Notes: a model not told the origin generated them from the letters alone. Positions 1 to 11,329 are shown, counted from the stretch's first letter. The stretch: DNA of 64,000 bases from Neopestalotiopsis rosae (GCA_023078685.1 JALGAS010000011.1:1-64000); one strand, 5' to 3'. Made by a program: numbers and translations.

Positions 1-453
1 TGCTGCGGGGCAGTGACCACGGCCCTGGCCAAAAGACCCAGCCACCCCCGCCAGCTGTCAACAAGTGTTGACAGGATCATGGCCTTGGCAATGATCCATT
101 GGCATGGATCACAAGGATCATTGTGATCCATAAGATCCAAGAACAAAGGGGATCATACTTGTTGGTATGATCCAAGCAAACATCAGTGAGGGAATGAATG
201 GATATATTAGGGAGGGATTTCCTACGGTTACATAGACAGTCATTACCTCAGTGATCAATCTAAGCATCTATCTTACCCATAGGTGAAGCATTCAATACGC
301 TTTGACGACTACACTTGTGAATCATTTCAGGACCACCATCTTCAGTTACTCATTGCTCAGTTCAGTATCTTGGCTAGCGTTCCCTGTTAGCATAAACCCC
401 CAACACCTCTTATACTCAGGTTTATTCTAGAAACCCGTAGTATAGTCGTTACA
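1..453 (-). repeat. Ty3/Gypsy LTR, cut by window start
   Basis: This is the reverse complement of the first 453 bases of the LTRs at 4177 and 11341 and looks identical to them by eye. It starts mid-LTR at the window edge and ends with the LTR terminus at 453. It must belong to another copy of the same element, or to a solo LTR, lying to the left of the window. The bases just outside it (454-458, tatat) are the reverse complement of the bases just right of the complete element (11853-11857, atata), which is the basis of the inversion described in the findings. Confidence 0.93.
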
Positions 454-3400
454 TATATATACCTTATCCGGTTGCCAAATGCCGGAGAAACAGAAACTCT
501 CTGGTTCGGATAACTAGAATACGTAAAAATCCACTATATAATTATATATAAAGCTGCTAAATATAAACGGTTTTTTCGAAAAACCTAAAACGTATATCGG
601 TATAACCGAAATATAAAAAAGCCCAAGCGTTATTTTTAATTCGTTAAAATTTAACGAACGAACCGTTAAATTTAATTTTCGATAAATTTAACCCGTATAA
701 AGCTCTATCGACTTTATAATCAGCCTATTAAAGCACCGGTCCCGTCCTTCGATAGCAGCTATACCTCGAATTTTATATTATAAAATTCGAGAATTATAAC
801 TCGTTAAACGAGTTTATTTCTAGTTTTTAAAAGCTATTTATTTAAGCTTTTAAACGTTAAAGCAAAGATCGACGATATCGATTAAAAAACGATCTTTATA
901 ACCGCCTTCTAATTAGCCTACCCTATATAAATAAATCGTTAAAAAAGTGCCTTACGGTTATTTATACCCCCTAATTTAAAAAGTCTAATAACCGATATAT
1001 TAAACGAAAACCGACGGGATCCAAATTCGGTAATAGGAAATTCTTATTTTACGGGTAATAAAAATAATTCCCGAAATTCCCGGACTAATTAAAATCGATA
1101 GGAATCCAAAAGCGGAAAAAAACGGTGGAATTCGAATAATTCGAATAATTCGAATAATAAGTCGAATAAGCCGAATACTTCGACTTTATCCACCCGTTCC
1201 TCGAATAAGTTACTAAATCGAGGAAAACTATTACGTGATTCCGAAGAAACTGCCGAAAAAGAATTATTTTATTCTTTTTCGGGATATTCCGAATAATCGG
1301 AAATTCAATACCGTTCCACGAAATTAATAGCTATACGATACTAGTTCTTCGAAGCATATTGCGAATAATAAGAAATTATTCGTCGAATTTACCGAAAAAA
1401 CCGGTTTACTACCGGTTATTACGGGTAGTAGAAAAATATTTCTAAAAGGAATAGGAAAAATCGTTCTTTTATTCTAAATTAACCGGGAAATACGTAAAAT
1501 TACGTTATTAAACGTACTTTATATTCCGGAATTTCCGCTAAATATTATATCCGGCTAGCTTTATTATTAAAAAGTAGTAGTATTATAAACGGGAATAAAT
1601 TTTGCGATTTTAAAAATCGTCCGTTTATTACGTTAAATTAAGGAAAACGTGGTTTCTTTTTTTATGTAGCAAATAAATCGGAACCCGATATAGCTTATTT
1701 AGCTATAAATTTATTAAAAATAATAGAAAAAGCCCGTATATTCGACGTGGCTTACCCGGAACCGGAATCGGTAAAGAAATCCGATAATTTTACAAATTTC
1801 GAAAAAATCGAATTATTAAATAATAATTCGAATTTCCTTATAGCTACGGAACGATAGCATAAGGTCCTTAGCTACCTTAGCTTCGATATTTTAGCTAAAA
1901 TAGCTAAAATAACTGCTAATATACCGAAAAGGGAAATAAAAAAGGAAGATTTCTATTGCGAATCTTGCCTTTCGGGTAAAATTACCCGTAATTAAGCCCG
2001 TATTAATCCTAATCGGGTAAATATATTATTATATCGAATTTGTATCGATACGGTATATATTACCCTATTTAGCTATTCCGGTTATAATTATATAACCGGC
2101 TTTACCGATAATAAAACCGGCTTCCGTAACGTAGAGTTTTCTAAGGAAAAATCTAAAATATTCGATATCGTTACTAAAAAAATCGAATATTATAAAACAT
2201 AATTCGGTCGATACCCGAATATAATTCGCATAAATAACGGTAGGGAGTTTTCCCCGGTTAAATTAAACGATTATTTAACCGGAAAAGGGATTATTTTCGA
2301 ACCTATTACTCCGTATATACCGGAATAAAACGGTATTGCCGAAAGGACGAATCGAATTATTATCGAAAAAACCCGTACGGTTTTTATCGATTTATAATTC
2401 CCGAAAAACCTCTGGGAATTCGTTATAAAAGCCGTTATTTATTTAATAAATATTACGGCTATATCGTCCGGTTAGCTTACCCCTTACCAGGAATTTTACG
2501 ATTATTTCTGGCTATAACGGGATAATAAACCTAACGTATCTATTATTTATGCCTTTGGAACGCTTATTTTAATATATAAACCAAAAAAAAATCGGGTTAT
2601 TTCCGATAAATTCGGTAATATTACCGAAAACGGAAAGATAATCGGCTATAATAATAATAAAATTTATTACGTTTATATTGCCGATCGACCGTATAAATTA
2701 CGAATTATACGGACCTCCCATATTCGATTATTACCGGAAGATCGAAAAGAGGGGGAGAATTCACAGGATTCGGATAATTTTTAGAATTTATATAATTCGG
2801 AGAATTCACAACATTCTAATAACTTTCGAACCACCGTTCCGGGGAATCGAACCTCGAACCCCACGGCAGAAGCCGCAAATATTAACCGTTACGCTAAATC
2901 GGATAATTTAACTATCGGTTTATTTAAAAACGAAAATTAAAGGATTAATAGCCCTTATAACCTCCGGTTAAGGGAAAAATGCACGGCTATAAATATCAAC
3001 CGACCGAACCTACCCGGTATTAGCGAACGACCGAACTTACCCGGGAATACCGAATCCGATATTATTTCGAATATTCCGAGATCGAATATCGAAATAATCC
3101 TTCCGAAATTTACGGAAAAAAAACGAAATAAATTCGTTAAATACGACGAATTATTCGCTAATATCTCGTATTATTTTACGATCGATAACGGCTATACTAA
3201 ACCGAAAACGCTTAAATAAGCGTTAAAAACGCCGGAAAAGGAAAAATAGCTGCAAGCTGCCTACGAAGAATTTCGGCAATTTATACGAAAAGGGATTTTT
3301 TAGGCAATCGATCGTAATAAAATCCAAAAAGCCGATAAATACCTATTTACCGTTAAATGGGTTTTTAAAAGAAAAACCGATAAAAACGGTAATATTAAGC

Positions 3401-3755
3401 GGTATAAGGCAAAATTAATAGTACGTAAATTCGAATAACGATACGGTATTAATTATTTCGAAACCTTCGCTACGGGAATAAAATCCACTACCTAAAAGCT
3501 TTTATTAGCTTTTTTTGCATATTACGACTAGGAAATCGAATAAATCGATATAATCGGTGCTTTCCTAAACGGGGAATTAAACGAAAAAATATTTATTACC
3601 CCGATAACCGGATTATCCGACTTCTTTGCCGAAAATCCGGAATTAAATAATTTCGGATAAAAAAACGATAATACCCAGGCTATATTATTAAAAAAGGCAT
3701 TATACGGCCTTAAATAAAATTTACGTTAATAATAAATTATATTAAAAAACGCCTT
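454..3755 (+). mobile_element. RIP-decayed Copia retrotransposon, internal region
   Basis: AT-rich sequence with no long ORF. Forward conceptual translation still shows the Copia order. The zinc-finger/integrase core lies at about 1930-2480, with the ESCLSGK and GIAERTNR remnants. A long linker follows. The Copia-type reverse transcriptase lies at about 3240-3755, with remnants such as RKGIF, KWVFKRK and GAFLNGELN. Stops fall where Trp or Gln codons are expected (TAG/TAA), as C-to-T and G-to-A mutation by RIP would produce. About 454-1425 matches 15523-16485 on the opposite strand, and about 2535-3750 matches 12790-14010 on the same strand. The homology stops near 3755, where a Gypsy relic begins. 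It is not functional. Confidence 0.85.
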
Positions 3756-4176
3756 GATTTTAGCGTTTTTTAATATTAGTTTTAATAATAAAATATAAAA
3801 GGTTCGGTAATTTTTTATAATTTTTAATAATTTAAATCGATAATTAATATCCGAGATTTCTTTTTCGATTATAAATATTCCGAGTTTTTTAAAATCGAAT
3901 TTATTATTTAATCGTTTTATTTTAATATTTTTGCGTAAAAAATAAATTTTATCTCCTTCCGCAAAAATTAATCCTTTAATTTTTTTTATCGTAATATTTT
4001 TTAATTTTATTTTATAAAATAATAAAATTTTATTAAAATTTCGCTTATAATTTTTTAAGCTATCCTACGTGCTCGATCGCGTATAATGCAAATTTTTTTC
4101 TTTTTAAAAATTCTTTTATAATATTTAATTCGTAGCCGTAATTTATAAATAGCAATAATATAATAATCTATAAAAA
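3756..4176 (-). mobile_element. RIP-decayed fragment of the Gypsy pol 3' end
   Basis: This AT-rich stretch aligns base for base with about 5575-5965 of the intact Gypsy element. Landmarks such as ggttcggt, atccgag, ttcgatta and cgtagccgtaatt are kept, and nearly all differences are C-to-T or G-to-A. It corresponds to the integrase C-terminal part of pol, coding on the minus strand. It is therefore an old RIP-mutated copy of the same family as the fresh element that abuts it at 4177. Confidence 0.85.
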
Positions 4177-4688
4177 TGTAACGACTATACTACGGGTTTC
4201 TAGAATAAACCTGAGTATAAGAGGTGTTGGGGGTTTATGCTAACAGGGAACGCTAGCCAAGATACTGAACTGAGCAATGAGTAACTGAAGATGGTGGTCC
4301 TGAAATGATTCACAAGTGTAGTCGTCAAAGCGTATTGAATGCTTCACCTATGGGTAAGATAGATGCTTAGATTGATCACTGAGGTAATGACTGTCTATGT
4401 AACCGTAGGAAATCCCTCCCTAATATATCCATTCATTCCCTCACTGATGTTTGCTTGGATCATACCAACAAGTATGATCCCCTTTGTTCTTGGATCTTAT
4501 GGATCACAATGATCCTTGTGATCCATGCCAATGGATCATTGCCAAGGCCATGATCCTGTCAACACTTGTTGACAGCTGGCGGGGGTGGCTGGGTCTTTTG
4601 GCCAGGGCCGTGGTCACTGCCCCGCAGCATACCTTCTTAAGCGCCAACACAGTTGTTTGTCCTTCTGCAAGGGTGCATGTTCGTAACA
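4177..4688 (-). repeat. 3' LTR of the Gypsy element
   Basis: 512 bp, bounded by TGTAACGAC and TTCGTAACA, with TG/CA termini on either strand. It contains three perfect inverted repeats: 4457-4480 (9-bp arms), 4499-4526 (11-bp arms) and 4556-4575 (9-bp arms). Together they form a GATC-rich block in U3. A TATA-like taatatat lies downstream of that block in element sense. On the plus strand this LTR lies directly upstream of the antisense ORF at 4825 and could supply its promoter; that is inference. Confidence 0.95.
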
Positions 4689-4824
4689 TCAGCTCCCTTC
4701 TCCATGTCTTTTGTCCTCGAAAGACTTAGGCCGCATAAGTAGGTCGCGTCCCCATCTGTGCCGTGTCCCTTAAGTTCCCTTCCATATCCTTCCCTTCTTG
4801 CTTTCCTTGTGATGGGTGCTCATC

Positions 4825-5436
4825 ATGTCAGATCCTTCAGTCCCTGCTCGTAAAACACTCGAGCGCTTAAACCTTTTGGAATTTGTGAAAAAGAACGGTC
4901 GTGCTGCCGATATGCCTTGCACGCCTTGCTGGAAAAATAAGACGACTTGCGTCATGTCGGAGGAAAGGTCGAATCGATGTCTGGAGTGCATCCGTCATCC
5001 GACTCGGAAGTGCGATGGTGTTCTGGTAGCGTCTTCTCTCCGAAAGGTGTTGGATCAGCAACAGAAGTTGGAGAAGGAGGAAGAGGAAGCTAGTGATGAT
5101 CTGCTGGCTCTTCACGAGAAGATGGCAGAACTTCAGTCTTCTTTAGCCGCTGCTGCTGGTCGGTTATCTCGTATCCGAAAGATCCGTGCTCGTGCGAAGG
5201 CGAAGGGGTCCGAGTTGTTCCAGCGAGGAATGGAGGAGCTGGACAAGGAGGATGGTCTGTTGCCTGCCTTGGATAGCCACGAGCACTTCGTGGTGGAGGA
5301 CCTTCAGTCTATGGGGGTTTCTAACGAGGTGGATTGGTCTTCACTTGGTTTCGGAAGTGATTTTGTAGATCTTGGTCCTCTTGTTGAGACCGGAGATACT
5401 GGTCAAGAGCGGCGCAGCCCTCAACATGCTTCCTAG
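4825..5436 (+). CDS. Antisense accessory ORF: zinc-cluster/coiled-coil protein
   Basis: A 203-residue ORF lies on the strand opposite gag-pol, between the 3' LTR and the end of pol, and overlaps the pol 3' end by 116 bp. I start it at the ATG at 4825; the frame is open nine bases further to a GTG. Residues about 32-63 hold six cysteines spaced C-x2-C-x6-C-x9-C-x2-C-x7-C with basic residues between them, which falls within the Zn(II)2Cys6 (GAL4-type) pattern. A Lys/Glu/Ala-rich predicted coiled coil covers about 72-130, and the C-terminus is acidic. This order, zinc cluster then coiled coil then acidic tail, resembles a small DNA-binding regulator. The standard Ty3 gene set has no such protein. 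DNA binding and any role in element control are inference; no expression evidence exists here. Confidence 0.7.
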   Translation: MSDPSVPARKTLERLNLLEFVKKNGRAADMPCTPCWKNKTTCVMSEERSNRCLECIRHPTRKCDGVLVASSLRKVLDQQQKLEKEEEEASDDLLALHEKMAELQSSLAAAAGRLSRIRKIRARAKAKGSELFQRGMEELDKEDGLLPALDSHEHFVVEDLQSMGVSNEVDWSSLGFGSDFVDLGPLVETGDTGQERRSPQHAS

Positions 5437-8400
5437 GTTCCCAAGTGTTTTCCTCAGGTGGGTAGTCTTTCCATTTAACGTGGAATTGGTATCCCCGTCC
5501 GACTTTCTTATGGTCGATGATTTCCTCAACGACGTATTCTTGCTGATCGGGTTCTGTTTCTAGCGTTTCGTCGACTTTAGCGTTCTTTGGTGCTGGCTCT
5601 AGCAATGAGATATGGAAGGTTCGGTGGTTTCTCATAGTTTTTGGTAACTTGAGACGGTAATTGACATCCGAGATCTTCTTCTCGATTATGAATGCTCCGA
5701 GTTTCTTGAAGTCGAGTTTGTCGCTTGGTCGCTTGGTTTTGATGTTCTTGCGTAGAAGGTAGACTTTGTCTCCCTCCGCAAAGATTGGTCCCTCAATCTT
5801 CTTCCTATCATGTCTTTCTTTGGTCTTGCTTTGGGCCATGATAAGGTCTTTCTGGAGTTGTGCTTGCAGGTGTTTGAGCTGGTCTACACGCTGAATGGCG
5901 TGTGGTGCAAGTCCTTTTCCTCTGATTGGTTCTTTGGTGATGTCGGGTTCGAAGCCGTAATTGGCGTAGAACGGTGACATTCCGGTGGGTTCTCGTACTG
6001 CACTGTTGTATGCAAACTCCGCAAGTGGCAATAGTGTGACCCAATTGTCTTGCTGATGATTGACATAGCATCTGAGGTATTCTTCGAGTACTTGGTTGGC
6101 TCGTTCTGTTTGTCCATCGGTTTGTGGGTGAAAGGCGGTGGATAACTTGTGATTGCATCCTAACTGACTGATGAGTGATTTCCAGAAATTCGATGTGAAT
6201 AGCTTGTCTCGATCGGAGATGATTTCGTCTGGTAATCCGTGTCTGCTGGCGATCGTCCGTAGGAAGGTGTATGCCAATTCTTCTGCGTTACTTGCTTCCT
6301 TGTATGGGAGGAAGTATGCGTACTTCGTGAGTCGTTCGGTGAATACTAGGATGCTATCGTAGAATACTCCAGTTAAGGGTTCCCTTGATAGTGGTAGCTT
6401 CACGATGAAGTCTAGAGCGATAGATTTCCATGCTCTGTCTGGTGGCGGTATGGGTTGCAACTGTCCATATTGCTTGTGTCGTGCTGATTTTGCCTTATTG
6501 CATAAATCGCATTCCTTGATGATGTTGCTGACGTGTTTCCGCAGCTGTGGGTAATCGAAGTGTTGTTGGATTCGCTTGGTTGTCTTGAACACTCCTTGGT
6601 GTCCACTAGTCGGTGACTCGTGGTAATCTTTGATTAGCTCTTGGAGTAGTGGTTCCTTGATTTTGATCTTCCCGTTATAGTGCTGTTGGCTGGGATCGTG
6701 TCTCCCTACTAGGTTGTCATCTGGATCTGGGCACTTAGTCATGCGTTCCGTCCAGCTGTTATGGTTGGTTATGCTCATGGTTGCATAGAGATTCATGGTC
6801 GGGACCAGTTTCCCGTTTTCTTCCATGGTAAAAAGGGTGTGTGCCTCCTTGGGCGTATCCTGATAATGATCTGGTCGTCGGCTGAGCGCATCGGCTCTTC
6901 CGTTTTCAGTTCCTCTTCGATAGCTGATTTCGAAGTTGAAGTCTGCCAAGAACTCTGCCCATCTGATTTGTCGCTTGTTGAGTTCTTTGCTGGTTGTGAA
7001 CGAGGCGAGGTTCTTGTGATCGGTGTAGACTTGGACCTTGTAGTTGGTTCCACTAAGATAGTGTCTCCATTCCTTGAAGGCTTCGATAATTGCCATTAGT
7101 TCCTTGTCATGGATCTGGTAGTTGAGTTGTTCCTTGGTGAACTTCTTGCTGTAGAAGGCGACAGGGTGTGGTTTCCCATTGTCGTCCTTTTGTGTGAGCT
7201 GTCCACCCATGGCGTAGTCCGAGGCATCTGTCTCGACTTCGAACTCCCGTTCTGGGTCTGCCATGCGCATTACTGGTTCATCCGTAATGGCTTCCTTGAT
7301 TTGTTCGAACGTTTCTTGTTCCTTGGTTGTCCAAATGAAGGGTACATCCTTTTTCGTCAGGTGCGTGAGAGGTGCGGCTATGCCTCCGAGGTTCCTGATG
7401 AACATTCGGTAGAAGTTTACGAGTCCTAAGAAGGATCTGACTTCTGTTACCGTTTTCGGGGTAGGCCAGTCTCTTACTGCTGCAATCTTGGATGGTTCCA
7501 TTTTGACTTCTCCGGGGGATACGACGTATCCTACGAAGGTGACTTCTTTCTTATGGAATTCGCTTTTCTCGGGGTTGACTAGCAGGTTCGCGTCCTGCAG
7601 TTTCTGTAACACTATTTTGACATGTTGCTTGTGTTCTTCGAGGTCTTTGGAGTAGATGAGTATATCATCGAGATATACTACTACGAACTTGTCGAGGTAT
7701 TCCCGAAGGACATCGTTGATCATGTTTTGAAAACTTGCTGGTGCGTTGGTTAGGCCGAAAGGCATAACCTTGTATTCGAAATGTCCGTATTTGCAACGGA
7801 ATGCGGTCTTCCATTCTTCTCCTTCCTTAATTCTGATCAATCCGTACGCATTGGGCAAGTCTAGGGCCGTAAACCACTTGGCTCCGTGCAACTTGTCGCG
7901 TAGGTCCTTGATCAAAGGAAGGGGGTATCGGTTCTTGATCGTGATATCGTTAAGCTTGCGATAGTCGATGCAAGGTCTCCATTTGGGTTTCCCGTCTTTG
8001 CTTTTCTTGGGTACGAAAAGTATAGGGTATCCTGCTGGTGAGGTGGATTCTGTAATCCATCCTTTCTGGGTCATGTCGTTGAGGTATTCTTTCAACGCTT
8101 CCTCATGCTGAGGTTTTACTGGGTATGTCGGCATGAAATGGGGTTCCTTTCCTTCCTGGAGGGGTATTTCATGGTCGTATCTTGTGTGCTTTGGTAATCC
8201 TGTTTTCAGCACTCCGCTGAACAGGTCGCTGAACTCTTGGTACTCTTCGGGTACTACAGTGTCGAGTTTCGGCTTGACATGCTTGGTCATAAGGTAAAAT
8301 CCAAGTGTCTCAGGGTCGCTTGAGGGTTTGTTCTTCAAACTCTCCTCAGGGGCTGACTCTATTCCTGGTAAATCCCACTGGAATTGGCCTGTTTTCCAGT

Positions 8401-8789
8401 TCACTCGGGGACAGCTCTCCTTCAACCAGGTTATCCCTAGGACTACATCGTAGTCCGTGATTTCTGTGATGTCGCACGTGAGTTCCTCCTTATGGTCTTG
8501 GATGTAGACTTGAATATGCGCAGTCTCCATGTCAACAATTCCATCTCCATAAGATATAGGTTGTCCATCAACAGTGTTGAGTGTGTAGGGCGTCTTCTTC
8601 CATTTCCATGGTACCTTAAGTTTATTGACGATTCTTGGGGAGATAAAAAATTCCTTGAGCTCCCGTGTCTACCAGGGCTCGTATTTCTTGGTTCATGATC
8701 CTGATCGGGATCGTTAGGTGATCGTGTAGCTTGGTGCCGTTGGTGGCACAGATGGACCTTTCTGTGGTGGACCGCTTTTGCCTCTTTAA
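5321..8789 (-). CDS. pol: Gypsy pol polyprotein (frameshifted in protease)
   Basis: The main ORF (5321-8530, 1069 residues) carries, in order, the end of the aspartic protease, reverse transcriptase (about residues 130-310, active site YLDD near 285), RNase H (ETDASDYAMGG near 434), integrase with an HHCC finger (GHQG...CDLC near 655-690) and DDE core (LDFIVK, SDRDKLF, ERANQVLEEY), and a chromodomain at about 990-1040 (HVKWKDYPPEENTWEP). A C-terminal chromodomain defines chromoviruses and is known to target insertion to heterochromatin. The protease active site DTGA is at about 8661-8672, in the -1 frame relative to gag. Right after it a run of six T (6 A on the plus strand, 8645-8650) throws the frame into that of the main ORF. 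No single ORF therefore spans the protease; either the run is a mutation or sequencing error, or expression needs frameshifting. Confidence 0.9.
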
Positions 8790-11281
8790 AAGTGGTCCAG
8801 GTCGTTTCCCGAATCCTTGTTGATTCGTCTGTTGGCGCGTCGCTTCTCGGCGCTGGTGAGTATCCGTTGATCCCTTTGTTCTCGGGTCTCATTTCTCTTC
8901 TGGCGGTAGTGTGCGTCGCCTGTGTCTTCGTCCTGCGTTCCAGGGGTTTGTCTGGGTGAGCGTAGCTCTCTTGCTAGCTCATTCAATGCTTCTATCCGAA
9001 GTTCCCAAGAGGGTGGCTTCTCTTGTCCTTCCTCTTGATATCGTGCCTCAAGCTGGGCTAGTTTATCGTTGAATTCTTTCTGCGAAGGTTCTTCCTTCGT
9101 TGGTTGCTGGGGTAATGTGAATGTCTTCTTGATTTGTTCGTTGGTTTCTTCGGATATCATGGTGACCGTGTGTCGGAGTGGCTGTGGAGGTTCTTTCCGG
9201 GTGGTATTCATTACGTTCCGGACATCGAAAGTTTCTTCCACTGGTTCAATCTTGAGCTTTCCTGATATTCTCAGGTCTCTGATGCGTTTCCATGCTTCTG
9301 CTTTGTTTTGCATATGGCGTATGCAGTCATCCTGTGGGCATGTCCACCATGGTTTTTTCTCGTTGATCGAGCACTGCGGTGGTCTAGGGTGCAAAGCAAG
9401 TACGACATATCCTCGTGCGTCGCAGTAGCTTACTTCTGCCTTTCCTGCGTGCTCAGCTAGATGGGGGTAGCAAATGGCGTCTTTTCCCATTCGTAGTGGG
9501 AATACTCCTTGAGATGTTTTGTTTTCAAGGTGTTCGTCGCATCCCGGGTCGATGCATCCTACCCACGCGATCTGGTGGTGCTGAGGGTGCTTGATGCTGA
9601 GTCGGGGGTCGTCTCCAAATTTGGCTCCCGGGGTTCTCTGCTCCCATGGGGTGTCGGTGGTTTTCTGGAGGATTTCTGCTAGTTGTTGCCCCGTGCCGTA
9701 CATCTCCACGGCAGAGAGAGTAAACTGGGCATTGGTGTCGATTCGTCGGGTTTGTCTGAATTCCCGTTCGAGTTCATCCCTAGTGGAGGTTTCTAGTTTC
9801 GTGATGAGTTCCCTTCTTCCCTTGTAGTCGGTGTCCATGGGTTCGTAGGTATCCTCCTCATCGCTGCTAGTGTCGTCCACAGATGGGGTCGTTTGTTGCT
9901 GTCGAAGCTGTTGTTCTGCTTCTCTGACTTGGTGGTAGCCTTCGTTCTCTGAAGCGCTGCCGATAGTGTCGCTATCGCTGTCTACCAGTTGTCCTTCTGA
10001 TCCGATGTGGACATTCCTTCCCAGGCGCGTCGCGGCGGCTAGGGTTCTTGGTTGCTTGGGGTACCATCCACTGTCTCGCTTGCTGGATTTATGCGTTCGA
10101 CATTCGTCGTCGTAGCACGCCGTCCAGGAGAGAGAGTCGTGGGGTACTTCTTCTCGCTTGGTGCTGTAGATCTGCTTCTTGCCCTCTGGCACTGGTTTAA
10201 ATCCCAGTTTCTTTGGTTGGTTGCACTCGCTCGCGTAGTGTCCCATTTTCCCGCAGTTGTAGCACTTGACCTTGGATTTGTCCTTTCGCTGGGTAGCGTC
10301 AAGGTCCATGGGTCCGCTGTGTTGTCCGTATGACGTCTTGTTCTTCCAGTCGCGGTTTCGGTTGTTATATCCGTTTTGTCGGGGTCTTCCCATGTTGGCG
10401 GTGGTACGGCTCTGGTATTTCGGGGTTTGTTTCTTTTCAGACCGTCGAGCGTATAGTTGGTTGTCAATGCGTACCACAAGTTCCGCGTACTGGGTGAAGT
10501 CGGTAGGTAGGTACAAGATCCTACTGATCTCATCCTTGACTTCTTCCTTGAGACCTTGATAGTATAGCATGATGCGTGTGTCGTCGGTGCAGTCCATGCG
10601 AGCGGTGATCCGCTTGAATTCTGCAGTGTATACTGACGCGGATGCTTTCTGCTTGAGGTTCTCAAGTTCTCGTTCGGCTTGTCTCTTCTCGTCAGGATCT
10701 TGGAATAGTGATTTGAGTGCTTCTTCGAATCCGGCATAGGTTCCGAAGATCTTCTGTGTCTCTGCCTTGCACTGGCTCAACATCCATCCATGTTCGCTTG
10801 CTTCAGAGAGGTATGGTTCGAACCACGCGAGGGCGCGTCCTTTCAAGAAGGATGCTGCGTGAACGATCCTCTGAAGGTCATTCTGGAAGCTTCCCATGTG
10901 GAAGGAGTGATAGGCGCGGACTTGGGCAAGGTATCCTTTGAGCCCTCCAGGCGTTCCATCATAAGGTGCGGGAGTGTTGAACTTGAGCCCATCAGTCTTC
11001 TGGATTGGCGTGGTGATGATGTTGGCTGCTCCTCGCATAGCGGTGTTGGAATCCTGGAGTTCCTGAATGAGTTTGGCCTTGCGATCCTCCTCTCGCTGGA
11101 GTCGCTTGATTTCCCGAAGAATGCTTTCGTACTGTTCCTTGGAGACTTCGAAGTCGTCGTCTCCATCGGAGTCAATACTCATAGCTTGAGTGGGGGATTC
11201 TTGGGGTGTCTGTTCCTGAGTGGCCTTTGTTGTCTCCTTTCCTTTCTTGCTACTGCCGCTGTCCTTGCTGACGGTAGACAT
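8786..11281 (-). CDS. gag: Gypsy Gag protein with extended C-terminus
   Basis: 831 residues, starting 59 bp inside the 5' LTR. It has an N-terminal charged coil (about 45-80) and a retrotransposon Gag core (about 110-280, with GRALAWFEPYL). A canonical CCHC zinc knuckle follows (C340, C343, H348, C353). The protein continues about 480 residues past the knuckle, longer than usual for Ty3 Gag. This tail contains three copies of a second motif, W-x(1-2)-C-x4-C-x2-H-x3-K, at residues about 386-401, 573-588 and 646-660. The tail is otherwise acidic and low in complexity. The stop (8786-8788) lies in a TTTTAAA run and pol continues in the -1 frame. Gag packages element RNA into virus-like particles; the function of the tail motif is unknown. 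Confidence 0.9.
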   Translation of the reverse strand: MSTVSKDSGSSKKGKETTKATQEQTPQESPTQAMSIDSDGDDDFEVSKEQYESILREIKRLQREEDRKAKLIQELQDSNTAMRGAANIITTPIQKTDGLKFNTPAPYDGTPGGLKGYLAQVRAYHSFHMGSFQNDLQRIVHAASFLKGRALAWFEPYLSEASEHGWMLSQCKAETQKIFGTYAGFEEALKSLFQDPDEKRQAERELENLKQKASASVYTAEFKRITARMDCTDDTRIMLYYQGLKEEVKDEISRILYLPTDFTQYAELVVRIDNQLYARRSEKKQTPKYQSRTTANMGRPRQNGYNNRNRDWKNKTSYGQHSGPMDLDATQRKDKSKVKCYNCGKMGHYASECNQPKKLGFKPVPEGKKQIYSTKREEVPHDSLSWTACYDDECRTHKSSKRDSGWYPKQPRTLAAATRLGRNVHIGSEGQLVDSDSDTIGSASENEGYHQVREAEQQLRQQQTTPSVDDTSSDEEDTYEPMDTDYKGRRELITKLETSTRDELEREFRQTRRIDTNAQFTLSAVEMYGTGQQLAEILQKTTDTPWEQRTPGAKFGDDPRLSIKHPQHHQIAWVGCIDPGCDEHLENKTSQGVFPLRMGKDAICYPHLAEHAGKAEVSYCDARGYVVLALHPRPPQCSINEKKPWWTCPQDDCIRHMQNKAEAWKRIRDLRISGKLKIEPVEETFDVRNVMNTTRKEPPQPLRHTVTMISEETNEQIKKTFTLPQQPTKEEPSQKEFNDKLAQLEARYQEEGQEKPPSWELRIEALNELARELRSPRQTPGTQDEDTGDAHYRQKRNETREQRDQRILTSAEKRRANRRINKDSGNDLDHF

Positions 11282-11329
11282 TCTGCCGATATTGCTCAGT
11301 TAGTTTCTGGGGGAACGTACCTGAACAAG

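Noticed and set aside
2815..2900. tRNA-like T-arm (GGTTCGATTCCCC on the minus strand) in the Copia relic
   Set aside because: The acceptor stem does not pair, the anticodon stem is mismatched, and the same bases are the coding linker between integrase and reverse transcriptase; the second copy at 13080-13160 decays as coding DNA.
4504..4689. Short opposite-strand ORFs inside the LTRs
   Set aside because: They occur in all LTR copies, follow from the inverted repeats and have no domain.
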